Positions 1 through 6,040 are shown, counted from the stretch's first letter. The stretch is DNA of 6,402 nucleotides from Bacteroidota bacterium (GCA_947474485.1 CANJJP010000098.1:1-6402), one strand, 5' to 3'. The notes: generated from the sequence alone by a model not told the origin. A program made the numbers and translations.

Positions 1-36
1 TTCAAATGAATATTGTTTGGTGCTTTTTTTATCCAT
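1..36 (-). CDS. Possible 5' end of a gene leaving the left edge (weak)
   Basis: On the minus strand an ATG at 36-34 opens a frame reading MDKKSTKQYSFE to the window edge. The same frame stays open upstream to a TAA at 114-112, and that stretch is also rich in K, E, D and G, so a non-ATG or earlier start cannot be excluded. A GGAGGG (61-56) lies 19 bases before the ATG, too far for a normal ribosome binding site. Twelve codons cannot identify a product. The plus strand is also open over part of this stretch, but its translation looks like a shadow. Confidence 0.25.
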   Translation of the reverse strand, partial: MDKKSTKQYSFE

Positions 37-80
37 AAAAAATTCTATGTGGTTTCCCTCCAAATCTCCGCCTAATTTCC

Positions 81-100
81 TGTCCAAAATTTGTCCAAAT
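81..100. repeat. Two TGTCCAAA direct repeats, 11-bp period
   Basis: TGTCCAAA occurs at 81-88 and again at 92-99, with starts 11 bp apart, close to one helical turn. On the minus strand this reads as paired TTTGGACA boxes 45-65 bases upstream of the possible left-edge start codon. That placement would suit an operator, but two copies in AT-rich DNA are weak evidence. Confidence 0.4.
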
Positions 101-152
101 TTTAAGGTAAATTATTAGTGATTTTTATTGATAATTACTGGTAAAAAAAGAG

Positions 153-180
153 CAAACTAGACTACAAACTAGACTACAAA
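153..180. repeat. Perfect 12-bp tandem duplication (2.3 copies)
   Basis: The unit CAAACTAGACTA occurs at 153-164 and 165-176, followed by a partial third copy CAAA at 177-180. It is non-coding and lies between the possible left-edge gene and the tRNA terminator. Replication slippage explains it simply. A recombinase or regulator site is possible but nothing here supports it further. Confidence 0.7.
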
Positions 181-209
181 ATTTAAAATTCTTCGGTTTT
201 TTCTTTTGA

Positions 210-240
210 AAAATAAAAAAGCCCCTTAAAAAGGGGCTTT
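210..240 (-). terminator. Intrinsic terminator of the tRNA gene
   Basis: On the minus strand, 7 bases after the tRNA 3' end, an 8-bp perfect stem AAAGCCCC/GGGGCTTT (240-233 with 225-218, 7-base loop) is followed by a T-rich run, TTTTTTATTTTT. This is a textbook rho-independent terminator and ends the tRNA transcript. On the plus strand the stem is followed by CCGG, so it acts in one direction only. Confidence 0.85.
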
Positions 241-247
241 CCGGATG

Positions 248-321
248 TAGCGAGATCGGGATTTGAACCCGAGACCTCAGGGTTATGAATCCTGTGCTCT
301 AACCAACTGAGCTATCTCGCC
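248..321 (-). tRNA. tRNA-Met (anticodon CAT), elongator type
   Basis: The reverse complement folds as a 74-base cloverleaf. The acceptor is GGCGAGA/TCTCGCT, with G1-U72 as a wobble pair and A73. The D arm is GCTC-AGTTGGTTA-GAGC, the anticodon arm CAGGA-TTCATAA-CCCTG with anticodon CAT, and the T arm TCGGG-TTCAAAT-CCCGA. CCA is not encoded. Position 31-39 is an A-C mismatch, which I recall as common in Bacteroidota elongator tRNA-Met. The C1-A72 mismatch and full GGG/CCC anticodon pairs of an initiator are absent. A CAT anticodon could also be tRNA-Ile2 (lysidine modified), which sequence alone does not exclude. Confidence 0.93.
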
Positions 322-337
322 ATTTATTATCTAGTTC

Positions 338-368
338 GTTTAAAATATTGAAAATCATCATTTTAAAC
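338..368 (-). repeat. Inverted repeat in the tRNA leader
   Basis: GTTTAAAAT at 338-346 and ATTTTAAAC at 360-368 form a perfect 9-bp dyad around a 13-base spacer. It begins 17 bases upstream of the tRNA 5' end, so it would fold in the precursor leader if transcription starts beyond it. It is all A/T apart from the outermost pair and could be chance. Confidence 0.45.
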
Positions 369-412
369 TTGGATTTGTCTGGTTTTACAAATTCATTCCC
401 AAAACGGGAGTG

Positions 413-420
413 CAAAAATA
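413..420 (-). promoter_or_regulatory. Candidate -7 element for the tRNA
   Basis: On the minus strand TATTTTTG matches the Bacteroidota -7 consensus TAnnTTTG exactly, about 92 bases upstream of the tRNA. I see no TTTG-type -33 element at the expected spacing, so this is only a candidate. Confidence 0.3.
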
Positions 421-473
421 CGATTTTATTTCTATTATGAAAATCTAAGAGCATCAAAAAAATTGAATAAAAG

Positions 474-504
474 TTTGCATGCATGTTTTTTTTTTATAAA
501 TTGC
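474..504 (+). promoter_or_regulatory. Candidate promoter for the START-domain gene
   Basis: TTTG at 474-477 is followed, after 19 bases, by TAAATTGC at 497-504, a degenerate match to the Bacteroidota -33/-7 pair TTTG-N19-TAnnTTTG. Transcription would start near 511, giving a leader of roughly 20 bases before the ATG at 533. An 8-bp palindrome CATGCATG (478-485) lies inside the spacer. The second element is a poor match, so confidence is low. Confidence 0.3.
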
Positions 505-532
505 ATTGTCTTAAACTTATATATTCTACTTT

Positions 533-1087
533 ATGTCGAAGAAAAAAACAAAATCGTCGGTAAAAAAGGTTAGCAAGCCAGCTAAAAAAGCAGCTGCAAT
601 ACCTTCAAAAACAGCGAAAAAACCTGCTAAAAAGTTAAACAAAGTAGCAAAGGCAAAGCCTGTGGCTAAAAAACTTGTAAAAGCAAAACCTGCTAAGACA
701 AAAAAGCCTGCAGCTAAAAAGCTTTCGAAACCAGTTAAAAAGGTTGCAGAAAAAAAGGCAGTAAAGAAAGTAAGCAAGCCAGTAAAAAAGGCAGTAGCAA
801 AGAAAGTGGTGGCTTCGAGAGCCTCAGCCACCAAAATAAAAAAAGTAGTTGAGAAAATCGCTAAGCCAGTAAAAAAGGCTGTTGCAAAAAAAACCGTTAA
901 AAAGGTAGCGCCGAAAAAAGCAGTTAAAGCTGTGAAGAAGCTAGTAGTTAAGACACCTGCTCCAAAGGTAAAAGCTGTTGTTATACCAAGTCAAAAACCA
1001 TTGGAGGTTAAGACGGTTGCACCAAAACCTGTAGTTGCAAAAAAACAAGCGAAGGAAGCACCAAAGCCTCAAGCTACAGCAACTCCA
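533..1087 (+). repeat. Low-complexity K/A/P repeat coding region
   Basis: The tail is built from diverged copies of a lysine-rich module. At DNA level AAGCCAGTAAAAAAGGC is identical at 776-792 and 863-879, 87 bases (29 codons) apart. A related copy, AAGCCAGCTAAAAAAGC, starts at 575. The frame stays intact throughout. Such tracts expand and contract easily, so tail length may vary between strains. Confidence 0.7.
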
Positions 1088-1537
1088 ACCTTATCTAAGC
1101 AAGAACAAATAATAAAAGTATTAGCAGGAAATTCTGCTGAAAAAACTCAAAATGAACCTGCAGGTAAGTTTGAGTTGGAATATGTAATTCATTCGTCTGC
1201 AAGTATTTTATTTGAATTTTTAACTAGCCCTAGCGGATTATCTGAATGGTTTTGTGATGATGTAAATATCAGAAACGAAAATTGTTCTTTTGTTTGGGAT
1301 GGCGTTGAGCAAAAAGCTAAACTTGTTAAGTTTATAGAAGAAAAATTAGTTCGTTTTCAGTGGGAAGATAAGGGTGATGGTTCTTACTTCGAATTTAGAA
1401 TTGAAAAGGATGATTTAACAAATGATATTTCATTAATGGTTACTGATTTTGCTGAAACAGCAGAGGAAAGAGAATCTTCAAAATTGCTTTGGGATAGCCA
1501 AATTGAACAACTAATGAAGGTTTTAGGAAGTTACTAA
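533..1537 (+). CDS. Histone-H1-like lysine-rich tail fused to a START-like domain
   Basis: The protein has 334 residues in two parts. Residues 1 to about 185 are Lys/Ala/Pro/Val repeats. The first 60 residues hold 24 lysines and no acidic residue, the first acidic residue is E73, and KPVKKAVAKK occurs twice (82-91, 111-120). This resembles bacterial histone-H1-like or AlgP-type DNA-binding tails. Residues 211-334 form an alpha/beta domain with the hallmarks of the Bacteroidota START-like family (Bet v1/AHSA1 fold): SPSGLSEWF..DDVN (232-245), FVWDG, FRFQW-type strands, DGSYFEFRI and a closing helix ending LGSY. Family members I recall are mostly this domain alone, about 130 residues. No Met occurs between residue 1 and the domain, so a separate start is unlikely. 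Nucleic acid or polyanion binding by the tail is inferred; the domain's ligand is unknown. The gene stands alone, converging on ybeY. Confidence 0.88.
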   Translation: MSKKKTKSSVKKVSKPAKKAAAIPSKTAKKPAKKLNKVAKAKPVAKKLVKAKPAKTKKPAAKKLSKPVKKVAEKKAVKKVSKPVKKAVAKKVVASRASATKIKKVVEKIAKPVKKAVAKKTVKKVAPKKAVKAVKKLVVKTPAPKVKAVVIPSQKPLEVKTVAPKPVVAKKQAKEAPKPQATATPTLSKQEQIIKVLAGNSAEKTQNEPAGKFELEYVIHSSASILFEFLTSPSGLSEWFCDDVNIRNENCSFVWDGVEQKAKLVKFIEEKLVRFQWEDKGDGSYFEFRIEKDDLTNDISLMVTDFAETAEERESSKLLWDSQIEQLMKVLGSY

Positions 1538-1554
1538 TAAATAGTTTTCTTCTT

Positions 1555-1977
1555 TTATATTGTAGATAGCAGCTTTATGCTGCTATCTTCTTTTTTACGC
1601 ATTTCTTCTTTGTGCAACTTTGATTTGTCTTTATAACCACAAATATGCAATACTCCGTGAATCATTACGCGATGCAATTCTAATTCAAAAGTAGTTTTAA
1701 ATTTTTCGGCGTTCTCTTTTACTCTATCAACACTAATGTGAATTTCTCCATTTACAACTTTACCTTCTCTGTAATCAAAAGTAATAATGTCGGTGTAGGT
1801 ATCATGTTCTAAATACTGTTGGTTTATTTTTAGTAATTCATTATCACTGCAAAAGGTGTAGGCAATTTCACCCAAGTTTAATTTTTCTTTGTCAATTACT
1901 TTTTTAATCCAAGTTTTTAATGCTTGTTTGTTTTTTAATTTGAAAGTTATTTCTGTTTGTGCGAAATGAATAGCCAT
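1555..1977 (-). CDS. ybeY: Endoribonuclease YbeY (16S rRNA maturation factor)
   Basis: At 140 residues this is the usual length for YbeY, the metal-dependent endoribonuclease that takes part in 16S rRNA 3'-end processing and ribosome quality control. Visible family marks are YTDIITFDY (61-69), GEIHIS (77-82), and the metal motif HGVLHICGYKD (107-117). The canonical H-x3-H-x5-H has its first two histidines at 107 and 111, while the third position is D117. I recall GYKD as usual in Bacteroidota; Asp can still ligate zinc. The ATG is preceded by GGGA and seven T residues, not a real Shine-Dalgarno. It is the third gene of the minus-strand group, separated from the ATPase gene by a palindromic spacer. 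Its last codons overlap the terminator of the convergent gene. Confidence 0.95.
   Translation of the reverse strand: MAIHFAQTEITFKLKNKQALKTWIKKVIDKEKLNLGEIAYTFCSDNELLKINQQYLEHDTYTDIITFDYREGKVVNGEIHISVDRVKENAEKFKTTFELELHRVMIHGVLHICGYKDKSKLHKEEMRKKEDSSIKLLSTI
1565..1597 (+). terminator. Intrinsic terminator of the START-domain gene, inside ybeY
   Basis: GATAGCAGC (1565-1573) and GCTGCTATC (1579-1587) form a perfect 9-bp stem with a TTTAT loop, followed on the plus strand by TTCTTTTTTA. It sits 27 bases after the stop codon at 1537. The same bases encode residues near 131-138 of YbeY on the other strand. In the minus direction the stem is followed by an A-rich stretch, so it should terminate plus-strand transcripts only. 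Confidence 0.75.
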
Positions 1978-2057
1978 AAAAAAATCCCGTTAGATAAATT
2001 CCAATTGTAACTGTAAATTAGTCCAGTCTGTTTGTCCTTTTTCACCAATACTTCTTC

Positions 2058-2097
2058 AAAAAAAAATTACATAGCTATTACTATGGAACTTTTTTTT
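2058..2097 (-). terminator. Candidate terminator or attenuator hairpin upstream of ybeY
   Basis: In minus-strand RNA, A8-GUUCCAUAG, a six-base loop UAAUAG, then CUAUGUAA and a run of nine U form a stem with one G-U and one mismatch. The G/C content is low, so the stem is weak, but the U run is long. Read on the plus strand the hairpin is followed by eight T residues, so it may act in both directions. It could end the ATPase transcript or reduce read-through into ybeY. Confidence 0.4.
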
Positions 2098-2133
2098 CAT
2101 CGTCTTGATAAAAAAATCCATCGCATCTTTGAA

Positions 2134-2141
2134 CAAATTTA
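2134..2141 (-). promoter_or_regulatory. Candidate -7 element for ybeY
   Basis: On the minus strand TAAATTTG matches the Bacteroidota TAnnTTTG consensus and lies in the right arm of the palindrome. Initiation a few bases downstream would give a leader of about 150 bases containing most of the palindrome. No TTTG is seen at the proper -33 spacing, so support is weak. Confidence 0.25.
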
Positions 2142-2185
2142 CAATTACAATTGGAATAACGTGATTAAATTTAGTTATAAATTCT

Positions 2186-2596
2186 TTAGTTAAGTTTAAA
2201 TCTGAGTACTACTGTTTTTCCTCCATCTTCAAACTCCACTTTATCTGCTAAGTTTTGCATAAGGAAAACTCCGCGACCACTATCCTTTTCTAAATTTTCA
2301 GGAGCAGTTGGATCGGGGAGTTTGGTATGATCAAATCCATTTCCTTCATCGTGCACTACAAATGAAATATCCGTTGGAGAAGATTTAAATGCTATGTCGA
2401 ATTTCTTATCAGGATTACCATTATTACCATGCAATATTGCATTATTAACTGCTTCAGTAACGGAAATAATAATATTACCGAATTTCTCTTCTCCAATATT
2501 AAAAAGGTCGCATACATCTTCAACCATTCTCTCTACAAGAATAAGGTTTTCAGTCTTTGAAGGAAGGCGTAGTTTTTGGTCAGGTGCTAAGATCAT
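2186..2596 (-). CDS. GHKL ATP-binding protein, RsbW/SpoIIAB-like anti-sigma-type kinase
   Basis: This 136-residue protein is a single histidine-kinase-like ATPase domain of the HATPase_c_2 type found in RsbW and SpoIIAB. The N box is EAVNNAILHGN (48-58), with E48 and N51/N52 placed for magnesium and ATP contacts. The G1 box is DEGNGFD (83-89) and the G2 box SGRGVFLM (106-113). No sensor, membrane or dimerisation/phosphoacceptor domain is present, and length is normal for a stand-alone member. Family members phosphorylate an anti-anti-sigma partner or bind a sigma factor, but no such partner gene lies in this window, so the specific role is unknown. It starts 12 bases after the stop of the coiled-coil gene, indicating co-transcription. 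The ATG is preceded by AAAAAGATATAAA, with no clear Shine-Dalgarno. Confidence 0.9.
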   Translation of the reverse strand: MILAPDQKLRLPSKTENLILVERMVEDVCDLFNIGEEKFGNIIISVTEAVNNAILHGNNGNPDKKFDIAFKSSPTDISFVVHDEGNGFDHTKLPDPTAPENLEKDSGRGVFLMQNLADKVEFEDGGKTVVLRFKLN

Positions 2597-2608
2597 TTTA
2601 TATCTTTT

Positions 2609-5600
2609 TTATTTTGTAAAACTATTAAAGTAGGAGCTCACTTTTGATTTATAGTAAGGATTAAGTGAAGCTGGAACTGTTTTTAAGAGTTCCATTTCCT
2701 GCTCTTTTAATCTGTTATACTCTAAAAACAGATTAGGGTTACCAAAATTTTGATTTTTTGCTTCATTTGACTGTCTTTTTTCGTCTAATTCCTTCTCACG
2801 CTCTGCTTTCTCGTGTTCTAGGAGCTTTGTCATGATTTCTTGCTGACGTTTAATGGTTTCCTGGGTAATTACTTTGTTAACCAATTCTGTTTCAGTTTGT
2901 TCCATTTTTTCTGCTAGGTCACCACCCGGATTTCCCCCGTTTTTTTGCATGCTTTTCATTGCGTCTTGCATTGCTCTTCTAATAGCTTCCTGTTCGGCAG
3001 CCATTTTTGCAAATTGCTCGCTGTTTCCGCCTGGCATCATTCCTCCATTACCACTTTTGCCACCAGGATTTTTCCCGTCTTTATCGCCCGGTTTTTTGCC
3101 ATTTGGGTTCTTTCCTTGTTGCTCAAGCATCTTTTTCATTTCCTCTAATTGCTTGTTTAAGGATTGTTGCATTTGGCGCATATTTGACATGCTTGGTTTA
3201 CTTCCTTTTCCTCCTGGTTTTTTACATGAACCATTTCCAGGCTTCGCATTTTTTTGTGCTTTGGCTTGCGCTTGCATTTGTTCTAATGATTCATTTAAAA
3301 GTAATGCGAGATTATTAATAGAGGTCATTGAGTTTTGCTCACGCACTGTTGCTTCACCTGTTTGTCTTTCGGCTAAAGCAGCAACTGCTTTTTTCATATT
3401 CATTTGAATATTAGAAATTTCTCTATTAATAGAAGCAGAGACGGAAGGGTTTCTTTTACTCAATGCAAGCAAAGTATCTTCAATCATTTTTGAATCGTCT
3501 TGTAACTTCTTTTGTTTTTGAGCAAGTTTAGTATATAAAGGATTGTTTGTTTTTGTTTTTTGTGTTTGAGAAACTAATTCTTCTTGTGCAAAAGAAACGT
3601 TCATTAAATTTTCCATTACTTGACGAAGTGTTTGCATGTCTTCTTCGTTTTGCTCTTGCTCAGCAGATTGCGATGCTACACTCATTTTCTCGCTCATGCT
3701 TTTCATTTGTTGAGCAGCATTTTTTTGTGATTTAGAAGCGCCTTTTTTATTTTCTTTTTGCAATTGTTCTTTTGCGTTTTGTTGCTCTTTATCCACGTTT
3801 TCAGCTTCTTCCTTCATGTCGGGAATTGCCATTGGATTTTCGAGTTCTTTATTTAATTCGTTAAGTTGTTTTGTGTCTTCCTTAACTTGCTCAAACATTT
3901 TATTGAGCTCGTTTTGTTTTTCTTCTAATTTTTTTGCGTCAGCGTTTTTGTCTTCCGATTGTTTACTTAGTTCTTCTTGTTTTTTTGCTAAGTCATCTAA
4001 TTTGTTTGTGATATCGTCCATCTTTTGCTGAGCTTCCATTTCTTTAAATTGCTCAAGTGTACGGTCCAACTCCTTTTCAATGTCTTTGTTCGACATGTTC
4101 ATCTTTTCTAATGTTTCCTGAACTTTGTTTTTGTCCATTTTCTCCATTAGTTTTTGTAGCTCCTCAAACATCTTTTTCATTTCGGGAGTCATAATATTTT
4201 CGAACAATTGTTCTAATTGTTGTTGTTTTTCTAAAATGCTTTCGTTAGGCTGTTCGTATTGATTTTGTTGTTCTTTGTTTAATTGATTTTCTTGTTTGAT
4301 GTTATCAATTTTTTGTTGAAGCTCTTTTTGTTTATCGACTAAATTTTCTATTTTCTTTTTTTCTTCCCAGCCTAATTGTTTTTTCTCTAACACGTTTTTG
4401 TTTAGTTCAGTAATTTGTTTTTGCAAATCCTTTGCATCTTTAATACTTTGATCTAAATCTTTTTTAATGTCTTTATTTTTTTCTGTAGTTTGATTTTCTA
4501 ATTCTTCAAGTGTTGGAGCTTTAAAAGTCATAACACTTGATTTAGCAGATTTACTTCCGTTAACCCCATCGTTATCCCAAACTTCAAAATAATAATCAAC
4601 CTTGTCGCCAGGTTTTAATTCTAATGCAGATAAATTAATGCCATGCACAAAGGATTGAGAAGTAATACTTTTTTGCACTCCTAAGTTTGCATTTTTCTTT
4701 ATCTCAGTTGTTCTATCAGCTGAATCTTTTGAATAGATGTTGTAATGAAATAACAATTGGTTAAAACCATAATCATCTTTTATATTTCCCGAGAAATAAA
4801 TATTATTAGGGTTAACAGAATCCTTTCTCTCTTTTAATTCGATGGTTGGATAAGCATCTTGAATTACATTTATTGTGTAGTTTACAGAATCGAGACCACT
4901 TACAAAATTGTTTCCAGTTGTAATGATGTAATTAGATGAATTAAACAAACGGCGACCAAAAGTAAATTTGTTTTCTGCAATCGGTTTTAAATTCATTGTA
5001 GTGTCGCTAAAGCTTAAGCGAATAAATTCACTGTTCTTAGTTTTAAAATTCCAAACAATACGTGTGCCTTCGGGAACAATAAAATCACCAGTGTTTGCAA
5101 TAATTTCATCTTTACGATTTAAGTAAGGAGGATATTTTAATTGAATGTCAAAATCAGCTAAGCTAGGCTTTGGCATTACTTTTAATTCATAAGGTTTAGA
5201 TGAATAACCAGCACCGCTTAAATTGAATGAAAAGGTTTCTTGAACATTTTTAAAAGTATATTCAAACGAACTAAGGTTTTCTTTTTTTAGTTTGAATTCG
5301 TTTTTATCAATTTTTACAAAAACTTCATCCGGAACTTCGTCACCTTTTACATTTACTTTTAGAACATAATCTTGTTGCTGGATTGCTTCCAAGTTTTTGT
5401 TTTGTATTTCGAAAGTAAAAGGAGCTTCCGCTTCAAAGTAAGTTGAGTGATTGATAAGACGCTTTGTTCCTAAACTCAATATTTTTGGCGCAACAACTAA
5501 AATGGAAACAAGCACTAGTAAAGGAATTACAGCATATTTTAAATGTTTTTTATTTTCGCTTAAATCAATTGCTGAGGTAAATGGAACAGGTTTTAACTCA

Positions 5601-6007
5601 GAAATACGTTGATTAATACTTGCATTTAAAAGCGCATCCGAATGAACGCTTGCTTTGTTTTGTTGAAGTTGTAATACATTTAATAATTTATCCTGAACGT
5701 TTCCAAAATGTTTTCCTACAATATCCGCAGCTTCTTCATGAGAAATTATTTTTCCCATTTTGTTTAGCTTAAGCAATGGAATAACAATGAACTTGCTTAA
5801 CACATAAGCACTAAATAAAATAAATGAATAGAATAAAACAGTTCTAACAGTTGTATTAAACTCTCCAAAATATTCGATTGAGCTTGCTGATAGATAAAAA
5901 ACGAGCAGTAAACCAAAGCTATAAATCAATCCTTTTATAAGTTGGTTCTTATAAAATTTGCGGATAAATTCATCCAGTTTGTTAAGTATCAAATTTTGGT
6001 CGCTCAT
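2609..6007 (-). CDS. Giant membrane-anchored coiled-coil protein, DUF4175-like
   Basis: The product has 1132 residues. Hydrophobic segments lie at about 26-43, 56-78 and 157-174. The basic residues around 11-25 and 78-90 suggest a cytoplasmic N-terminus, leaving everything after about 175 outside the inner membrane. Residues 185-500 are beta-rich and Ig-like, including the DDYGFNQLLFHY stretch (411-422) that I associate with DUF4175 proteins, and a DYYFEVWDNDG strand (471-481). From about 500 to 915 and 940 to 1080 the protein is almost pure K/E/Q/N/M coiled coil. A Gly/Pro/Lys-rich linker (about 921-1030, with KPGDKDGKNPGGKSGNGG) divides the two. C928 is the only cysteine I see. The function is not known; a scaffold or tether in the periplasm is inference. 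It is first in the group with the GHKL ATPase and ybeY. Confidence 0.87.
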   Translation of the reverse strand: MSDQNLILNKLDEFIRKFYKNQLIKGLIYSFGLLLVFYLSASSIEYFGEFNTTVRTVLFYSFILFSAYVLSKFIVIPLLKLNKMGKIISHEEAADIVGKHFGNVQDKLLNVLQLQQNKASVHSDALLNASINQRISELKPVPFTSAIDLSENKKHLKYAVIPLLVLVSILVVAPKILSLGTKRLINHSTYFEAEAPFTFEIQNKNLEAIQQQDYVLKVNVKGDEVPDEVFVKIDKNEFKLKKENLSSFEYTFKNVQETFSFNLSGAGYSSKPYELKVMPKPSLADFDIQLKYPPYLNRKDEIIANTGDFIVPEGTRIVWNFKTKNSEFIRLSFSDTTMNLKPIAENKFTFGRRLFNSSNYIITTGNNFVSGLDSVNYTINVIQDAYPTIELKERKDSVNPNNIYFSGNIKDDYGFNQLLFHYNIYSKDSADRTTEIKKNANLGVQKSITSQSFVHGINLSALELKPGDKVDYYFEVWDNDGVNGSKSAKSSVMTFKAPTLEELENQTTEKNKDIKKDLDQSIKDAKDLQKQITELNKNVLEKKQLGWEEKKKIENLVDKQKELQQKIDNIKQENQLNKEQQNQYEQPNESILEKQQQLEQLFENIMTPEMKKMFEELQKLMEKMDKNKVQETLEKMNMSNKDIEKELDRTLEQFKEMEAQQKMDDITNKLDDLAKKQEELSKQSEDKNADAKKLEEKQNELNKMFEQVKEDTKQLNELNKELENPMAIPDMKEEAENVDKEQQNAKEQLQKENKKGASKSQKNAAQQMKSMSEKMSVASQSAEQEQNEEDMQTLRQVMENLMNVSFAQEELVSQTQKTKTNNPLYTKLAQKQKKLQDDSKMIEDTLLALSKRNPSVSASINREISNIQMNMKKAVAALAERQTGEATVREQNSMTSINNLALLLNESLEQMQAQAKAQKNAKPGNGSCKKPGGKGSKPSMSNMRQMQQSLNKQLEEMKKMLEQQGKNPNGKKPGDKDGKNPGGKSGNGGMMPGGNSEQFAKMAAEQEAIRRAMQDAMKSMQKNGGNPGGDLAEKMEQTETELVNKVITQETIKRQQEIMTKLLEHEKAEREKELDEKRQSNEAKNQNFGNPNLFLEYNRLKEQEMELLKTVPASLNPYYKSKVSSYFNSFTK

Positions 6008-6015
6008 ATTGCAGT

Positions 6016-6031
6016 TTGTAGCTAGCTACAA
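6016..6031. promoter_or_regulatory. Perfect 16-bp palindrome just before the giant gene
   Basis: TTGTAGCTAGCTACAA is its own reverse complement and ends 8 bases upstream of the start codon at 6007. It may be an operator for a dimeric regulator, or form a hairpin next to the ribosome binding region. Nothing else identifies the ligand. Confidence 0.55.
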
Positions 6032-6040
6032 GATGTGAAG

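Larger units (their letters stand above)
1998..2157 (-). repeat. 160-bp imperfect palindrome filling the ATPase-ybeY gap
   Basis: A 22-bp inverted repeat bounds the gap. The left arm at 1998-2019 begins ATTCCAATTGTAA and the right arm at 2136-2157 ends TTACAATTGGAAT; 21 of 22 positions match. The one mismatch (2011/2144) is a G-U pair in minus-strand RNA. An inner hairpin (2058-2097) has the same centre, 2077.5. Between them, 2038-2051 pairs with 2102-2115 with three differences, two of them G-U in minus-strand RNA. It starts 28 bases after the ATPase stop and ends 20 bases before the ybeY start. It could be a structured RNA, an attenuator or a foldback (MITE-like) element. I see no convincing target-site duplication and no transposase. 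Confidence 0.75.

Noticed and set aside
153..180. CRISPR-like repeat array
   Set aside because: Only two full 12-bp units directly abutting, with no spacers.
299..484. 61-residue minus-strand frame upstream of the tRNA
   Set aside because: It overlaps the tRNA 5' half, is AT-rich and has no family resemblance; the tRNA is the better reading.
526..834. 102-residue minus-strand frame rich in Phe, Ala and Leu
   Set aside because: It is the exact antisense of the lysine-rich repeat tail; AAA/AAG codons read backwards give Phe/Leu runs that mimic a membrane protein.
533..1100. Possible frameshift or assembly artefact joining two genes
   Set aside because: The frame is continuous, codon use is consistent, and the repeats drift gradually into the neutral linker at about 150-210, which suggests a natural fusion; long-read confirmation would still settle it.
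2083..2193. 36-codon plus-strand frame beginning MELFFHRLDKK
   Set aside because: It runs through half of the 160-bp palindrome and into the 3' end of the ATPase gene; short, AT-rich and without start signals, so it is probably chance.
2394..4031. Several plus-strand frames of 60-184 residues, Ser/Phe/Cys-rich
   Set aside because: They are antisense shadows of the ATPase and of the K/E/Q-rich coiled-coil gene, where the reverse complement has few stop codons.
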